Source: Rhizobium sp. (lineage in GTDB: Bacteria; Pseudomonadota; Alphaproteobacteria; Rhizobiales; Rhizobiaceae). From it: a DNA stretch of 64,000 bases. A program made the translations under genes and the position numbers. The stretch's first letter is position 1. Each line of letters starts with the position of its first letter. Shown here in pieces: positions 12,243 to 20,092 of the stretch. The stretch lies in contig PEKW01000008.1 of assembly GCA_002796995.1 (NCBI GenBank), positions 1 to 64,000 on the forward strand. Reading direction: 5' to 3'. Under the pieces are notes generated by a model. It saw only the letters and a list, made by a program, of their open reading frames with translations. It was not told where the DNA came from and ran no database searches.

Positions 12243-13031
12243 TCAGTCGCTGCTGTGCGGATAGCACCGCTTGCCTTCCGGGCACTGGCCTTTGCGCAGT
12301 GCCTTCTCGCGATCCTTGTCCCGCTTTACGCTGGACGGACGGGCATCCGGGTCGCGATGCGGCGGACGACGGATGTCCGGGTCACGCGGTGGCGGACGGC
12401 GGATATCCGGGTCCCGCGGCGGCGGGCGGCGAATGTCCGGATCACGCGGCGGCGGGCGGCGAATGTCCGGATCACGCGGTGGCGGACGACGGATGTCGGG
12501 ATCGCGGGCCGGCGGGCGGTCCCAGCCGCCGTCATTGTCACGCGGCGGGCGACCCCAGTTGTCGTCCGGATCGCGCGTCGGCGGACGACGCCAGTCGCCG
12601 TCATTGTCGCGCGGCGGACGCGGACGGTAGTTGCCGTCCCTCCAGCGGTCGCGGTCGCGGTAGAAGTCGCGGTCGCGGTAATGGCGGTCCCAGTAGCTGC
12701 CGACCGAGAAGGTGATGCTCGGAATGCCGAGCGGGCGGTAGTATTCCGGATCGACATAGACCCGACGCTGCGAATAGGTCGTCTGCAGATAGCTGCCGGA
12801 GACCCAGCCGCGATAGCCGGCATAGGCCACGTCGCACCAGTTGGCAGACTGCATGCAGCCCTGGATGTCGACGCGCACGCCGGCGGGGATGACCAGGACC
12901 GGCGGATACTGCGTGCTCGGGCCGGAGCGCATGTTCACATTGGCCGTCGAAAAGGCAGTCGCCGCGGCTGCCAGGCCAGGAAGCACGGCGACAAACGCCG
13001 CGCTCAGGGCGAATATCCTGAGCTTTTTCAT
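12243..13031 (-). CDS. Secreted SH3b-domain protein with C-terminal decapeptide repeats
   Basis: The 262-residue product has a signal peptide (MKKLRIFALSAAFVAVLPGLAAAA), then a bacterial SH3 domain at about residues 25-95 (NVNMRSGPSTQYPPV, RGWVSGSYL), then an Arg/Asp/Pro-rich tail. Five near-identical units of RDPDIRRPPP occupy about residues 175-224, followed by a basic end with two Cys (QCPEGKRCYPHSSD). SH3b domains often bind cell-wall peptides; the tail looks disordered and could bind anionic polymer. Function is unknown. The upstream region holds an excellent EcfG-type promoter, so expression in the general stress response is likely. Terminator follows directly. Confidence 0.85.
   Translation of the reverse strand: MKKLRIFALSAAFVAVLPGLAAAATAFSTANVNMRSGPSTQYPPVLVIPAGVRVDIQGCMQSANWCDVAYAGYRGWVSGSYLQTTYSQRRVYVDPEYYRPLGIPSITFSVGSYWDRHYRDRDFYRDRDRWRDGNYRPRPPRDNDGDWRRPPTRDPDDNWGRPPRDNDGGWDRPPARDPDIRRPPPRDPDIRRPPPRDPDIRRPPPRDPDIRRPPPRDPDIRRPPHRDPDARPSSVKRDKDREKALRKGQCPEGKRCYPHSSD
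12361..12510 (-). repeat. Five in-frame 30-bp tandem repeats
   Basis: Five consecutive 30-base units encode the decapeptide RDPDIRRPPP or close variants. Differences between units are mostly synonymous or single substitutions, so the array expands in frame. The third and fourth units are almost identical, pointing to recent duplication or slippage. Confidence 0.9.
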
Positions 13032-13528
13032 AAAGATATCTCCTCGGTATTCCGTTCTGCGCTTTACCTACGCCTGTGCGAATGAACCGCCTATGAACGT
13101 TCGGTTCATCTACATTGTTCCGTCGCCGCGATTTTCCTGCCTCCCTCGTTTTCCCCGCCCTCCCGGGCCATGCGATACTTGTCCTGCCCTGCCACGGATA
13201 CACCGGATAGCGTTGCCGGCGAGGCGGGGACGGTGCTGCGAAGGGTCCTTCTGAAACGCGGGAGGATGTCGCAGGCTGCCCTAAGTCGGTCCCCCTCCCT
13301 GAAAAGGGACGTGCCTGTGCGGCACCCAAGGCGTCGGTTTCGATGCTGTAGAGGGACAAGGAACTGGGTGGCGAAAAACATCGAAACGGGGCGCCCTGCG
13401 TGTCACTGTTTTAATTTTGTCCGGCATGCCGGGCGCCCCGGCCGGATTGGCCGGAAAAGGGAGAAGGCAACAAGACACGGGGTTTTGACCCGCGTGAACG
13501 ATCACCCATGCGCGAAATGAGGAAAGCC
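13032..13528. other. Intergenic region of about 500 bp
   Basis: This gap separates the divergent SH3-protein gene and the small Cys-rich protein gene. It contains the EcfG-type promoter near 13100 and a large inverted repeat GGGGCGCCC (13388-13396)/GGGCGCCCC (13431-13439) around an AT-rich centre. No protein frame in the region is convincing. Confidence 0.5.
13096..13121 (-). promoter_or_regulatory. EcfG/RpoE2-type general stress promoter for the SH3 gene
   Basis: On the minus strand GGAAC (13117-13121) and CGTT (13096-13099) are separated by exactly 17 bases. This matches the alphaproteobacterial general-stress sigma factor consensus GGAAC-N16/17-CGTT. It lies 65 bases before the SH3 gene start codon, facing it. 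The same stretch carries a 7-bp inverted repeat ATGAACC/GGTTCAT (13082-13109). Confidence 0.65.
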
Positions 13529-13957
13529 ATGGCAAAGACCGACCACCCAGAGCTGGAACGCGCCCGCGAGGAGCACCACGAGGCCCGCTGGCGGATCGTG
13601 GGCACGCTCACCCTGCGCTATCACTGCGAAGCGCTCAACCGCCCTTTGTGCCGCTATCGGTCCTGTCGTCGCAACCGCATATGCAGCGGCCCGATGCTCG
13701 CCACGCCACGCCAGGGTCCGGCGATCGCCAGGGAGCGCGAACTCGGCCTGAGCGGTGCCGCCGTCGCCTGCCTTCCGCTCTGCATCGTCAATGCCGAAGG
13801 GAAGATCTTCGACTATCTCGTCGGGACGACACTGCCGGGGATCGACGCCATGCTCACCGAAGACGATCCGGTCAACCTGGAATACGCCGTCAGGAGGCCG
13901 AACCGGCGGCAGCGTCGCCTCGACGCACGCTTCGCCCGCTATGAGCCGGACCCTTGA
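13529..13957 (+). CDS. Conserved hypothetical Cys-rich protein
   Basis: I do not recognise a named family. The 142-residue product is basic and has a cluster of cysteines and arginines (YHCEALNRPLCRYRSCRRN, RICSGPM) at about residues 35-60, which might bind a metal ion, then a more ordinary globular part ending in basic residues. The ATG at 13529 is chosen because GAGGAAAG lies just upstream; an ATG at 13508 is in frame but lacks a ribosome site. It precedes ubiG by 57 bases on the same strand. Confidence 0.65.
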   Translation: MAKTDHPELERAREEHHEARWRIVGTLTLRYHCEALNRPLCRYRSCRRNRICSGPMLATPRQGPAIARERELGLSGAAVACLPLCIVNAEGKIFDYLVGTTLPGIDAMLTEDDPVNLEYAVRRPNRRQRRLDARFARYEPDP

Positions 13958-14014
13958 CTTTGCCGCCCGATCGGCCGACTTGAACAGCAATATCCGTGCA
14001 GAGAGGATCCGATA

Positions 14015-14770
14015 ATGAGCGCTGACGCACGCACCACGATCGATCAGGTCGAAGTCGACCGTTTTTCCGCCATGGCCGCGGAATGGTGGGACCCGACCGG
14101 CAAGTTCAAGCCCCTGCACAAGATCAATCCCGTCCGCCTCGCCTATATCCGCGATCATGTCTCAGCCCATTTCGGCCGCGACCCCAAGACCCATCGCCCG
14201 CTCGAAGGCCTGCGCATCCTCGACATCGGCTGCGGCGGCGGGCTGCTCTCCGAGCCGGTCGCCCGGATGGGTGCCGACGTGCTCGGCGCGGACGCCTCCG
14301 AGCGCAATATCGGCATCGCCAGCACCCATGCCGCCCAGACGGGGGTCAAGGTCGACTATCGCGCCGTGACCGCGGAATCGCTCGCCGCCGCCGGCGAAAC
14401 CTTCGATGTGGTCCTCAACATGGAAGTCGTCGAGCATGTCGCCGATGTGGAATTCTTCATCTCCACCTGCGCCTCCATGGTGCGCCCCGGTGGCCTGATG
14501 CTCGTTTCCACCATCAACCGCACCTTCAAGGCCGCCGCCCTTGCCATCGTCGGCGCCGAATATGTGCTCGGATGGCTGCCGCGCGGCACGCATCAATATG
14601 AAAAGCTGGTCCGCCCGGAAGAACTCGAGGCCCCTCTGAGGACGAGCGGCATGGAAGTTGTCGAGATGAAGGGCGTGTTCTTCAATCCGCTGCAGAACCA
14701 GTGGAACCTGTCCGCCGACATCGACGTCAACTACATGGTGTTGGCCCGCCGGCCGGCAGCCGCCGCATGA
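14015..14770 (+). CDS. ubiG: Bifunctional 2-polyprenyl-6-hydroxyphenol methylase / demethylubiquinol O-methyltransferase UbiG
   Basis: UbiG performs both O-methylations of ubiquinone synthesis. The 251-residue protein has [15 protein letters not shown] near the N terminus, a UbiG hallmark, the SAM motif [19 protein letters not shown] near residue 68, and [20 protein letters not shown] lies close before the ATG. The stop codon overlaps the ATG of the next gene (ATGA), implying an operon. In related genomes ubiG lies divergent to lysC; here the SH3 and Cys-rich genes lie between them. Confidence 0.96.
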   Translation: MSADARTTIDQVEVDRFSAMAAEWWDPTGKFKPLHKINPVRLAYIRDHVSAHFGRDPKTHRPLEGLRILDIGCGGGLLSEPVARMGADVLGADASERNIGIASTHAAQTGVKVDYRAVTAESLAAAGETFDVVLNMEVVEHVADVEFFISTCASMVRPGGLMLVSTINRTFKAAALAIVGAEYVLGWLPRGTHQYEKLVRPEELEAPLRTSGMEVVEMKGVFFNPLQNQWNLSADIDVNYMVLARRPAAAA

Positions 14771-15318
14771 CGACCCCCGCGGACGTCGTCTCCTTCTGGC
14801 TCGAGGCCGGACCGCCGAAATGGTTCGCCAAGGACGACGGCTTCGACGCGGCGATCCGCGACGGCTTTCTCGACACGCATTTCGCCGCGGCCCGCGGCGA
14901 TCTCGCCGACTGGGACCGGACGGCCGATGGCACGCTGGCGCTGATCATCCTGCTCGACCAGTTCCCCCGCAATCTCTTCCGCGGCAGCGGCCATGCGTTT
15001 GCGACCGACGGCCTGGCGCGCGCCATCGCCCGCCAAGCGCTGGAACGGGGCTTCGATCGCGCGGTCGACCCCAAGCTCCGCCCCTTCCTCTATCTGCCCT
15101 TCGAGCATTCGGAAGATCCGGCCGACCAGGCGCTCAGCATGCAGCTCTTCACCGCCCATCGCGACGAGACCGGCGATGCGGAAAGCCTGCGCTGGGCGGT
15201 CGAGCACCGCGACATCATCGCCAGATTCGGCCGCTTCCCCCACCGCAACGCCGCGCTTGGACGCTCGACGACACCCGCGGAACAGGCCTATCTCGACGGC
15301 GGCGGCTTCAATGGGTGA
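14767..15318 (+). CDS. DUF924 family protein
   Basis: The 183-residue product shows the DUF924 signature: [14 protein letters not shown] at the N terminus, [15 protein letters not shown] near residue 60, and [11 protein letters not shown] near 115. The family is widespread and mostly helical (TPR-like fold), but its function is not established. Translation is coupled to ubiG through an ATGA overlap. I use the ATG at 14767; the frame is open further upstream inside ubiG, but the DUF924 homology begins here. Confidence 0.9.
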   Translation: MTTPADVVSFWLEAGPPKWFAKDDGFDAAIRDGFLDTHFAAARGDLADWDRTADGTLALIILLDQFPRNLFRGSGHAFATDGLARAIARQALERGFDRAVDPKLRPFLYLPFEHSEDPADQALSMQLFTAHRDETGDAESLRWAVEHRDIIARFGRFPHRNAALGRSTTPAEQAYLDGGGFNG

Positions 15319-15422
15319 GATGGGGTCGGTGCGGCAGATACCTCACCGGGCCGGAATTCGATACATTTCCCCCACATCCCAGGCCATGATATGCTGATCT
15401 TCTGACGGATGAGGAAATCGTG

Positions 15423-15692
15423 ATGGCAGGAAAAACCGAGATTGCTGTCCAGGTGGACCCGCAGATGGAGGAATTCATCCTCCAGGAAATGAAGCGCGGA
15501 TCATTCCCCTCCGCCAGTGCTTATGTCGAGGCGCTGCTGCATGAACGCTTCGAGGATGAGGCAGCCCTGCAGACATTGGAGCAGGAACTGGGCCGCGGCC
15601 TTGCCGACATTGAGGCCGGAAGCGTCACGTCGGCCGAAGAGGCTTTTGACAGCGTCCGCGCCGAGCTCGGCCTAAAACGCCGGCGAGCATGA
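15423..15692 (+). CDS. ParD-like type II antitoxin (ribbon-helix-helix)
   Basis: The 89-residue protein begins with a ribbon-helix-helix DNA-binding fold (TEIAVQVDPQMEEFILQEMKRGSFPSASAYVEALLHE), typical of ParD/CopG antitoxins, followed by an acidic tail that would wrap the toxin. AGGAAA is spaced well from the ATG at 15423; a GTG directly before it (15420) is possible. Its stop overlaps the start of the ParE-like gene by four bases. Self-repression by the complex is expected from the family. Confidence 0.88.
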   Translation: MAGKTEIAVQVDPQMEEFILQEMKRGSFPSASAYVEALLHERFEDEAALQTLEQELGRGLADIEAGSVTSAEEAFDSVRAELGLKRRRA

Positions 15693-16015
15693 AGGTTGCG
15701 TTCACCCGTTCGGCCCGCGCCGATCTGACCGCCATCGGCCGTTATATCCTCGAACACAATCCGTCGCGCGCCTACGCCTTTTTGGACGAACTGCTGAAGT
15801 GCTGTCTTGAGATTGCCGACATGCCGGAGGCTTTCGCGCTTGTCCATCTTCCGCGTGTCGGTGGCATGAGGCGGCGCGTATTCGAACGCTATTTGATCTT
15901 CTACAAGATTGACGAGACAACGGTGACCATTGTCCGCATTCTTCACGGCGCCCGCAACTATGAGCGGATCCTGGCCCGGCAAGCCAAACGCAATCTCGGA
16001 GGTTCAGACGCCTGA
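15689..16015 (+). CDS. ParE/RelE-type toxin
   Basis: This 108-residue protein has the ParE layout: KVAFTRSARADLTAIGRYI at the N terminus, a central RVGGMRRRVFERYLIFYKI, and VTIVRILHGARNYERIL at the end. ParE toxins poison DNA gyrase, while RelE relatives cleave mRNA; the missing catalytic pattern of RelE and the RILHGARNY ending favour ParE. It overlaps its antitoxin by ATGA. The pair looks complete and intact. Confidence 0.9.
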   Translation: MKVAFTRSARADLTAIGRYILEHNPSRAYAFLDELLKCCLEIADMPEAFALVHLPRVGGMRRRVFERYLIFYKIDETTVTIVRILHGARNYERILARQAKRNLGGSDA

Positions 16016-16019
16016 AGCG

Positions 16020-16448
16020 TCAATTCACGTCGTCCGGTAAAACCGGCAGCGGGGCGATCTCGATGCCTTCGTCGACCAGCGCCTTGACCTCGGCAAGCGA
16101 CGCCTCGCCGATGATGCCGCGCGCCTCGGCTTCGCCGTAATGGATCTTGCGGGCCTCTTCGGGAAAGCGCTCGCCGACATCCTCGCTATTGGCCCGGATC
16201 GCGGTGATCGCCTCCTTCAGCTTGGCCATCGCCGTCTTCTGCGCCTCGGTGACGGCGAGTGCATGCACCGCCTCCTTCTGCCGCGCGGTCGAGACCGAAG
16301 GTGCCATCAGCACCTTCGACACCTCGAGCGATCCGCAGGCGGGGCAGCTCAGATACCCGCTCGCCTTCTGGCGGTCGAAGTCGCCGCTCTCCGAGAACCA
16401 GCCCTCGAAGTCATGTCCCTTGTCGCAGATGAGCGCGTAACGGATCAA
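16020..16448 (-). CDS. DUF1178 family protein
   Basis: The 142-residue product begins MIRYALICDKGHDFEGWFSES and has a CPACGS pair near residue 36 and a CDKGHDF motif, giving a likely zinc-binding site; the C terminus ends APLPVLPDDVN, typical of DUF1178. Function is unknown. I choose the TTG at 16448: TTGA overlaps the stop codon of the upstream amidase gene, and the conserved sequence begins exactly there. It ends five bases from the convergent ParE gene. Confidence 0.85.
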   Translation of the reverse strand: MIRYALICDKGHDFEGWFSESGDFDRQKASGYLSCPACGSLEVSKVLMAPSVSTARQKEAVHALAVTEAQKTAMAKLKEAITAIRANSEDVGERFPEEARKIHYGEAEARGIIGEASLAEVKALVDEGIEIAPLPVLPDDVN

Positions 16449-17302
16449 ACGGTGACGCCCCCTTTCGCCAGTTCGGGCTGCATGCTGAGCTCGAAGTCGC
16501 GCGCATTCTTCAAATTGGGGATCTTGGCGCGCGCCGCAGCCACCGCCCCGATGTCGATGTCGGCCAGCACGATCGCTTCGCCCGTGCCGCCGGCCGCGGC
16601 CAGAACCTTGCCCCAGGGGTCGACGATCATCGAATGGCCGAAGGTTTCGCGACCGTCCTCGTGCACACCGGCCTGGGCTGCGGAGATGACGAAGGCGCCG
16701 TTCTCGATCGCCCGGGCGCGCAGCAGCACTTCCCAATGCGCCTCGCCGGTCTGGCGGGTGAAGGCCGCCGGCGTGGTCAGGATCTGGGCGCCTGCCAGCG
16801 CCTCGGCGCGGAACAACTGCGGGAAGCGCACGTCGTAGCAGATGCCGAAGCCGAGCTTGGCGAACGGCAGATCGGCGACCATCGCCTTGTCGCCCGGCCG
16901 GTAGACGGCGCTCTCGCGCCAGCTCTCGCCATTGTCCAGATCGACGTCGAACATGTGGATCTTGTCGTAAGCGCAGATCTTGCGGCCGTCGGGTCCGAAC
17001 AGGAAGGCGCGGTTGGCGATCTTGCCGTCCGGCAGCAGGATGGCGGTCGAGCCGACATGCAGATGGATGGAAAGTTCGCGCGCAAGATCCCCGGCGGTCT
17101 TGACGATGATATCATGCTCTTCGTCGCGCAGGACGGCCATCAGGCCCGGACGGTCTTTTTGCACGGCACCGGTCATTTCCGGGGTCTGTACATAGATCGC
17201 CCCGTGACCGGCGGCTTCCCGCACGAGGCGTGCCATGGAAGGGGCGTTCTTTTCCGGGTCGACGCCGGAGCACATTTGAATGGCGGCTGCCTTGAAGCTC
17301 AT
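16445..17302 (-). CDS. Carbon-nitrogen hydrolase (nitrilase superfamily, NIT2/deaminated-glutathione amidase-like)
   Basis: The 285-residue enzyme has the Glu-Lys-Cys triad of nitrilases: Glu in TPEMTG near residue 42, Lys in YDKIHMFD near 113 and Cys in GFGICYDVRFP near 152. The sequence around the triad resembles Nit1/YbeM, which hydrolyses deaminated glutathione; its place next to a glutaredoxin gene fits that metabolic neighbourhood, though this is inference. The start at 17302 (MSFKAAAIQM) matches the family; the frame continues upstream into the grxC region without homology. Confidence 0.88.
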   Translation of the reverse strand: MSFKAAAIQMCSGVDPEKNAPSMARLVREAAGHGAIYVQTPEMTGAVQKDRPGLMAVLRDEEHDIIVKTAGDLARELSIHLHVGSTAILLPDGKIANRAFLFGPDGRKICAYDKIHMFDVDLDNGESWRESAVYRPGDKAMVADLPFAKLGFGICYDVRFPQLFRAEALAGAQILTTPAAFTRQTGEAHWEVLLRARAIENGAFVISAAQAGVHEDGRETFGHSMIVDPWGKVLAAAGGTGEAIVLADIDIGAVAAARAKIPNLKNARDFELSMQPELAKGGVTV

Positions 17303-17315
17303 GATCTGTTTTTCC

Positions 17316-17573
17316 TTAAGCCGCCAGAAGGCCGTCGAGCTTGCCGGCCCGGTCGAGTGCATGAAGGTCGTCACATCCGCCGACATGAGTGCCGCCGATG
17401 AAGATCTGCGGGAAGGTCGTGCCGCCGTTCGACTTGGCGATCATTTCCTGGCGCAGGTCCGGATTGCCGGTCGCGTCGTGCTCGAGATAGGAAACGCCCT
17501 TGGAAGCGAGCAGCGCCTTGGCGCGCGAGCAGTAGCCGCAGCCCTGGCGGGTATAGATGGTCACGGATGCCAT
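17316..17573 (-). CDS. grxC: Glutaredoxin 3
   Basis: The 85-residue protein is a classic monothiol/dithiol glutaredoxin fold with active site CGYC (residues 11-14), a cis-Pro motif TFPQIFI near 54 and the glutathione-binding GGCDDL near 66. It reduces disulfides using glutathione. The ATG at 17573 gives the normal length. It is 14 bases upstream of the amidase gene on the same strand and follows comF. Confidence 0.95.
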   Translation of the reverse strand: MASVTIYTRQGCGYCSRAKALLASKGVSYLEHDATGNPDLRQEMIAKSNGGTTFPQIFIGGTHVGGCDDLHALDRAGKLDGLLAA

Positions 17574-17629
17574 ATGTGTCTCCGGTCGGATGGGGCCGGC
17601 AAGAGCCGGGAAGGATGTAGTTGTCCCTG

Positions 17630-18406
17630 TCATATAGGACCGGAGAATGCCCTTGCAAAGGTTAAAACTGTGACCTCCCGGGCGCCTGCCCGCTTCAGCG
17701 CGCGGGTGGCGGCGCTGACCGTCGCCCCGGTGGTGAAGACGTCGTCGACGAGCACGATGCGCCGGCCGAACACCTGCGGCGACATCGCCTCCGGCACGCC
17801 GAAGGCGCCGCGCACGTTGAGCGCCCGGGCATTGGCAGTCAGCCCCACCTGCTGGACGGTCTTCTTGTTGCGCACCAGCGCCAGCGGCAGGAAGGGCTTG
17901 CCCGAGAGCCGCGCCACATGCCGGCCGAGCTCAGCCGACTGGTTGAACTTGCGGGAAAACAGCCGCGTCCGGTGCAGCGGCACGGAGACCACCGCATCGC
18001 AGGTTGAGAGCGCCTCGCCGCCGGCCCGCGCCATCCAGCCGGCCATCATCGGCGCGAGATCGGTGCGGTCACGATATTTCAGGTCGTGCACTAGGTCGCG
18101 GGCGATGCCCTCGTGGATGGCGACGCTGCGCAGCCGGTCGAACACCGGCGGATTGGCGATCGCCTCCGCCGACAGCATGCCCGGACCGGGATCATGCCCG
18201 AACGGCGTGCCCATTACCTCGCAGAACGGCCGCTCGATGAACCGGATCGACGACCAGCAGCGCGGGCAGAGCCCGCCATGCCGGCCGGTGCGGCAATGGC
18301 AGTGGGCGCAGCTCGGCGGAAAGACGATGTCGCGCAGGAAAGCCGCAATGCCGATCGGCACGGCGGCACTGACGGACACGGCTTTTTGCACTATTTGACC
18401 CGGCAT
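17630..18406 (-). CDS. ComF family protein (amidophosphoribosyltransferase-like)
   Basis: The 258-residue protein has an N-terminal zinc-ribbon (CAHCHCRTG ... CPRCW, residues 33-52) and a C-terminal phosphoribosyltransferase domain with the PRPP motif RIVLVDDVFTTGATVSAA near 215-230. ComF/GntX homologues aid DNA uptake in competent species; in non-competent bacteria the role is not settled. It is divergent from the methyltransferase gene at 18471. Confidence 0.9.
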   Translation of the reverse strand: MPGQIVQKAVSVSAAVPIGIAAFLRDIVFPPSCAHCHCRTGRHGGLCPRCWSSIRFIERPFCEVMGTPFGHDPGPGMLSAEAIANPPVFDRLRSVAIHEGIARDLVHDLKYRDRTDLAPMMAGWMARAGGEALSTCDAVVSVPLHRTRLFSRKFNQSAELGRHVARLSGKPFLPLALVRNKKTVQQVGLTANARALNVRGAFGVPEAMSPQVFGRRIVLVDDVFTTGATVSAATRALKRAGAREVTVLTFARAFSGPI

Positions 18407-18470
18407 GCGATTGACTTTAGGCGCTTGCCGGCGCCTTTGCCAGACCGAGTTTTTGACTGGAGCGGACAGG

Positions 18471-19370
18471 ATGGAACGGATTTTCGATCAGGACCTGGTG
18501 ACGGCGAACCGGCTGCGCGCCAGGCGTCGGCTGGAGACCGGCACCGACTTCCTCCTGGAAATCGCGGCGCGCGAATTGTCCGAGCGCCTCTCCCTGGTCG
18601 AGCGCCGGTTCGAGCAGGCGGTCGAGCTGCACGGGGGTACCGGTGCGACGGCCCGGCTGGCGCTTCAGACCGGCAAGATCGACACACTCGATCGCATCGA
18701 GACCCATCAGGATTTCTCGGCCGAAGGCGATGCGCTGACCGTCGCCCCCTTCGAGGCCGTGCCGCTCGAGCCGCAATCGGTCAACCTCGTGCTGTCGCCG
18801 CTGGCGCTGCATCTGACCAACGACACGCCGGGCGTGCTGGTGCAGATTCGCCGTGCGCTGAAGCCCGACGGCCTGTTCCTCGCGGCGATCCCCGGCGCCG
18901 GCACGCTCGGCGAGCTGCGCGACGTGCTGCTGACCACCGAGGTCGAGCTGCACGGCGGCGCGAGCCCGCGCGTCATCCCCTTCCCCGACATCCGCGACGT
19001 CGGCGCACTTCTGCAGCGCGCCGGCTTCACCCTGCCGGTGGTCGACGAGGAGAGCTATACGGTCCGCTACGACAACCTGTTCGCCCTGATGCGCGACTTG
19101 AAGGCCATGGGCATGGCCAACCCGCTGATCGGTCGCAGCCGCAAGCCCGTCGGGCGCGCCTTCTTCCTGAAGGCCGCCGAACGCTATGCGGAACGTTATG
19201 CCGATCCGGACGGGCGCATCCGCGCCACCTTCTCGATCATCTACGTGTCCGGCTGGGCGCCGCACGAAAGCCAGCAGAAGCCGCTGAAGCCGGGTTCGGC
19301 CAAGATGCGCCTGGCCGACGCGCTCGACCCGACCAAGGGCCTGCCGCCGACGAACGGGAGAAAGGTCTGA
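18471..19370 (+). CDS. SAM-dependent methyltransferase, BioC/NDUFAF5-like
   Basis: This 299-residue protein resembles the BioC-like alphaproteobacterial methyltransferases related to mitochondrial NDUFAF5: ERIFDQDLVTANRLRARRRL at the start, LVLSPLALHLTNDTPGVL near 105, RRALKPDGLFLAAIPG near 130. The glycine-rich SAM loop is weak (LHGGTGATARLAL), so methyl transfer is not certain. The frame is open further upstream; the ATG at 18471 matches the family N terminus and follows GGACAGG. Confidence 0.82.
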   Translation: MERIFDQDLVTANRLRARRRLETGTDFLLEIAARELSERLSLVERRFEQAVELHGGTGATARLALQTGKIDTLDRIETHQDFSAEGDALTVAPFEAVPLEPQSVNLVLSPLALHLTNDTPGVLVQIRRALKPDGLFLAAIPGAGTLGELRDVLLTTEVELHGGASPRVIPFPDIRDVGALLQRAGFTLPVVDEESYTVRYDNLFALMRDLKAMGMANPLIGRSRKPVGRAFFLKAAERYAERYADPDGRIRATFSIIYVSGWAPHESQQKPLKPGSAKMRLADALDPTKGLPPTNGRKV

Positions 19371-19457
19371 ATTGGGGAGGAGTGCGGCCCTTCGTTTGGA
19401 CGCGCGAAAGGGCGTCCGGCGGACGCCTCGAGCGAGGCGCAGCGGGCAGCTGGGCCG

Positions 19458-19625
19458 TCAGGCGTTGACGATGGCGTTGCGGATCGTCTCGAAGACGCCG
19501 GCAAGCGAATCGGAAAAGGCGCCGAGACCGAGGATCAGCGCCAGCCCGATGATCGCGGCGATGAGGCCGTATTCGATGGCTGTGGCCGCCTGGCGGTCGG
19601 CGATGAATTTCAAGACGAGATGCAT
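19458..19625 (-). CDS. Flp/Fap family type IVb pilin
   Basis: This 55-residue gene is short and easily missed. It encodes MHLVLKFIADRQAATAIEYG followed by a hydrophobic segment LIAAIIGLALILGLGAF and a polar tail. The AATAIEYGLIAA stretch is the hallmark of Flp pilins, with prepilin cleavage before the hydrophobic helix and the conserved Glu at the E+5-type position. GGGAGAGG lies before the ATG. No tad/cpa assembly genes are nearby, so any machinery must be encoded elsewhere. A small membrane-protein gene lies upstream on the same strand. Confidence 0.9.
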   Translation of the reverse strand: MHLVLKFIADRQAATAIEYGLIAAIIGLALILGLGAFSDSLAGVFETIRNAIVNA

Positions 19626-19683
19626 GGCCTCTCCCGAGTTGATCCGGCGCCGTCACCGGCGGAGTTGGCAATCCAGTATGGGG

Positions 19684-19989
19684 TCAGCAGCCGTCGCCGA
19701 CGATGCAGACCGATCCGGGTGTTTCCTGCAGCACGCTGCGGCGGATCGTGTAGCGCTTGCCGCCCTCCGATCGGCCGATCGAGCCGGTGCTCATCATGTC
19801 GACCTGGTCCGATTCGAAGGCAAGGCTTCGCTTCTCGGTCCGGTCCGACAGCATGGGTGTCAGCACGAGCGACAGCGCAATCGCCGCCATGCCGAACAGC
19901 AGGGCGATGTTGAGTACTCCGGTCTTTCCGGAGAGGTGCGAAGACCGTTCCCTCGACCTGACGGTCTTCCAGAAATCCTCGTTTGCCAT
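19684..19989 (-). CDS. Conserved hypothetical single-span membrane protein
   Basis: The 101-residue product has a basic N terminus (MANEDFWKTVRSRERSSHL), one membrane segment (about residues 27-50, NIALLFGMAAIALSLVLTPML) and a C-terminal tail rich in Arg/Ser with a Cys pair near the end (SVCIVGDGC). I do not recognise a function. GGAG is seven bases before the ATG at 19989. It precedes the Flp pilin gene by 58 bases on the same strand, so the two may be cotranscribed. A CtrA-like sequence lies about 64 bases upstream. Confidence 0.75.
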   Translation of the reverse strand: MANEDFWKTVRSRERSSHLSGKTGVLNIALLFGMAAIALSLVLTPMLSDRTEKRSLAFESDQVDMMSTGSIGRSEGGKRYTIRRSVLQETPGSVCIVGDGC

Positions 19990-20052
19990 GAAACGCTCCA
20001 TACATGCGCTTCGAACGCATGAACAACAGCCATGAGGTTTGCCCCAGGGCCG

Positions 20053-20067
20053 TAAACTTTGCGTTAA
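20053..20067 (-). promoter_or_regulatory. CtrA-like site upstream of the pilin pair
   Basis: The minus strand reads TTAA-CGCAAAG-TTTA, one base from the CtrA consensus TTAA-N7-TTAA, placed 64-78 bases before the start of the small membrane-protein gene. CtrA controls pilA in Caulobacter, so the position is suggestive. One mismatch keeps this tentative. Confidence 0.35.
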
Positions 20068-20092
20068 GAACGTCTGCAAATTATAGAAAAGG

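Noticed and set aside
12361-12510. Regular 30-bp repeats resembling a CRISPR array
   Set aside because: There are no spacers; units are directly adjacent and translate into a decapeptide repeat in a secreted protein.
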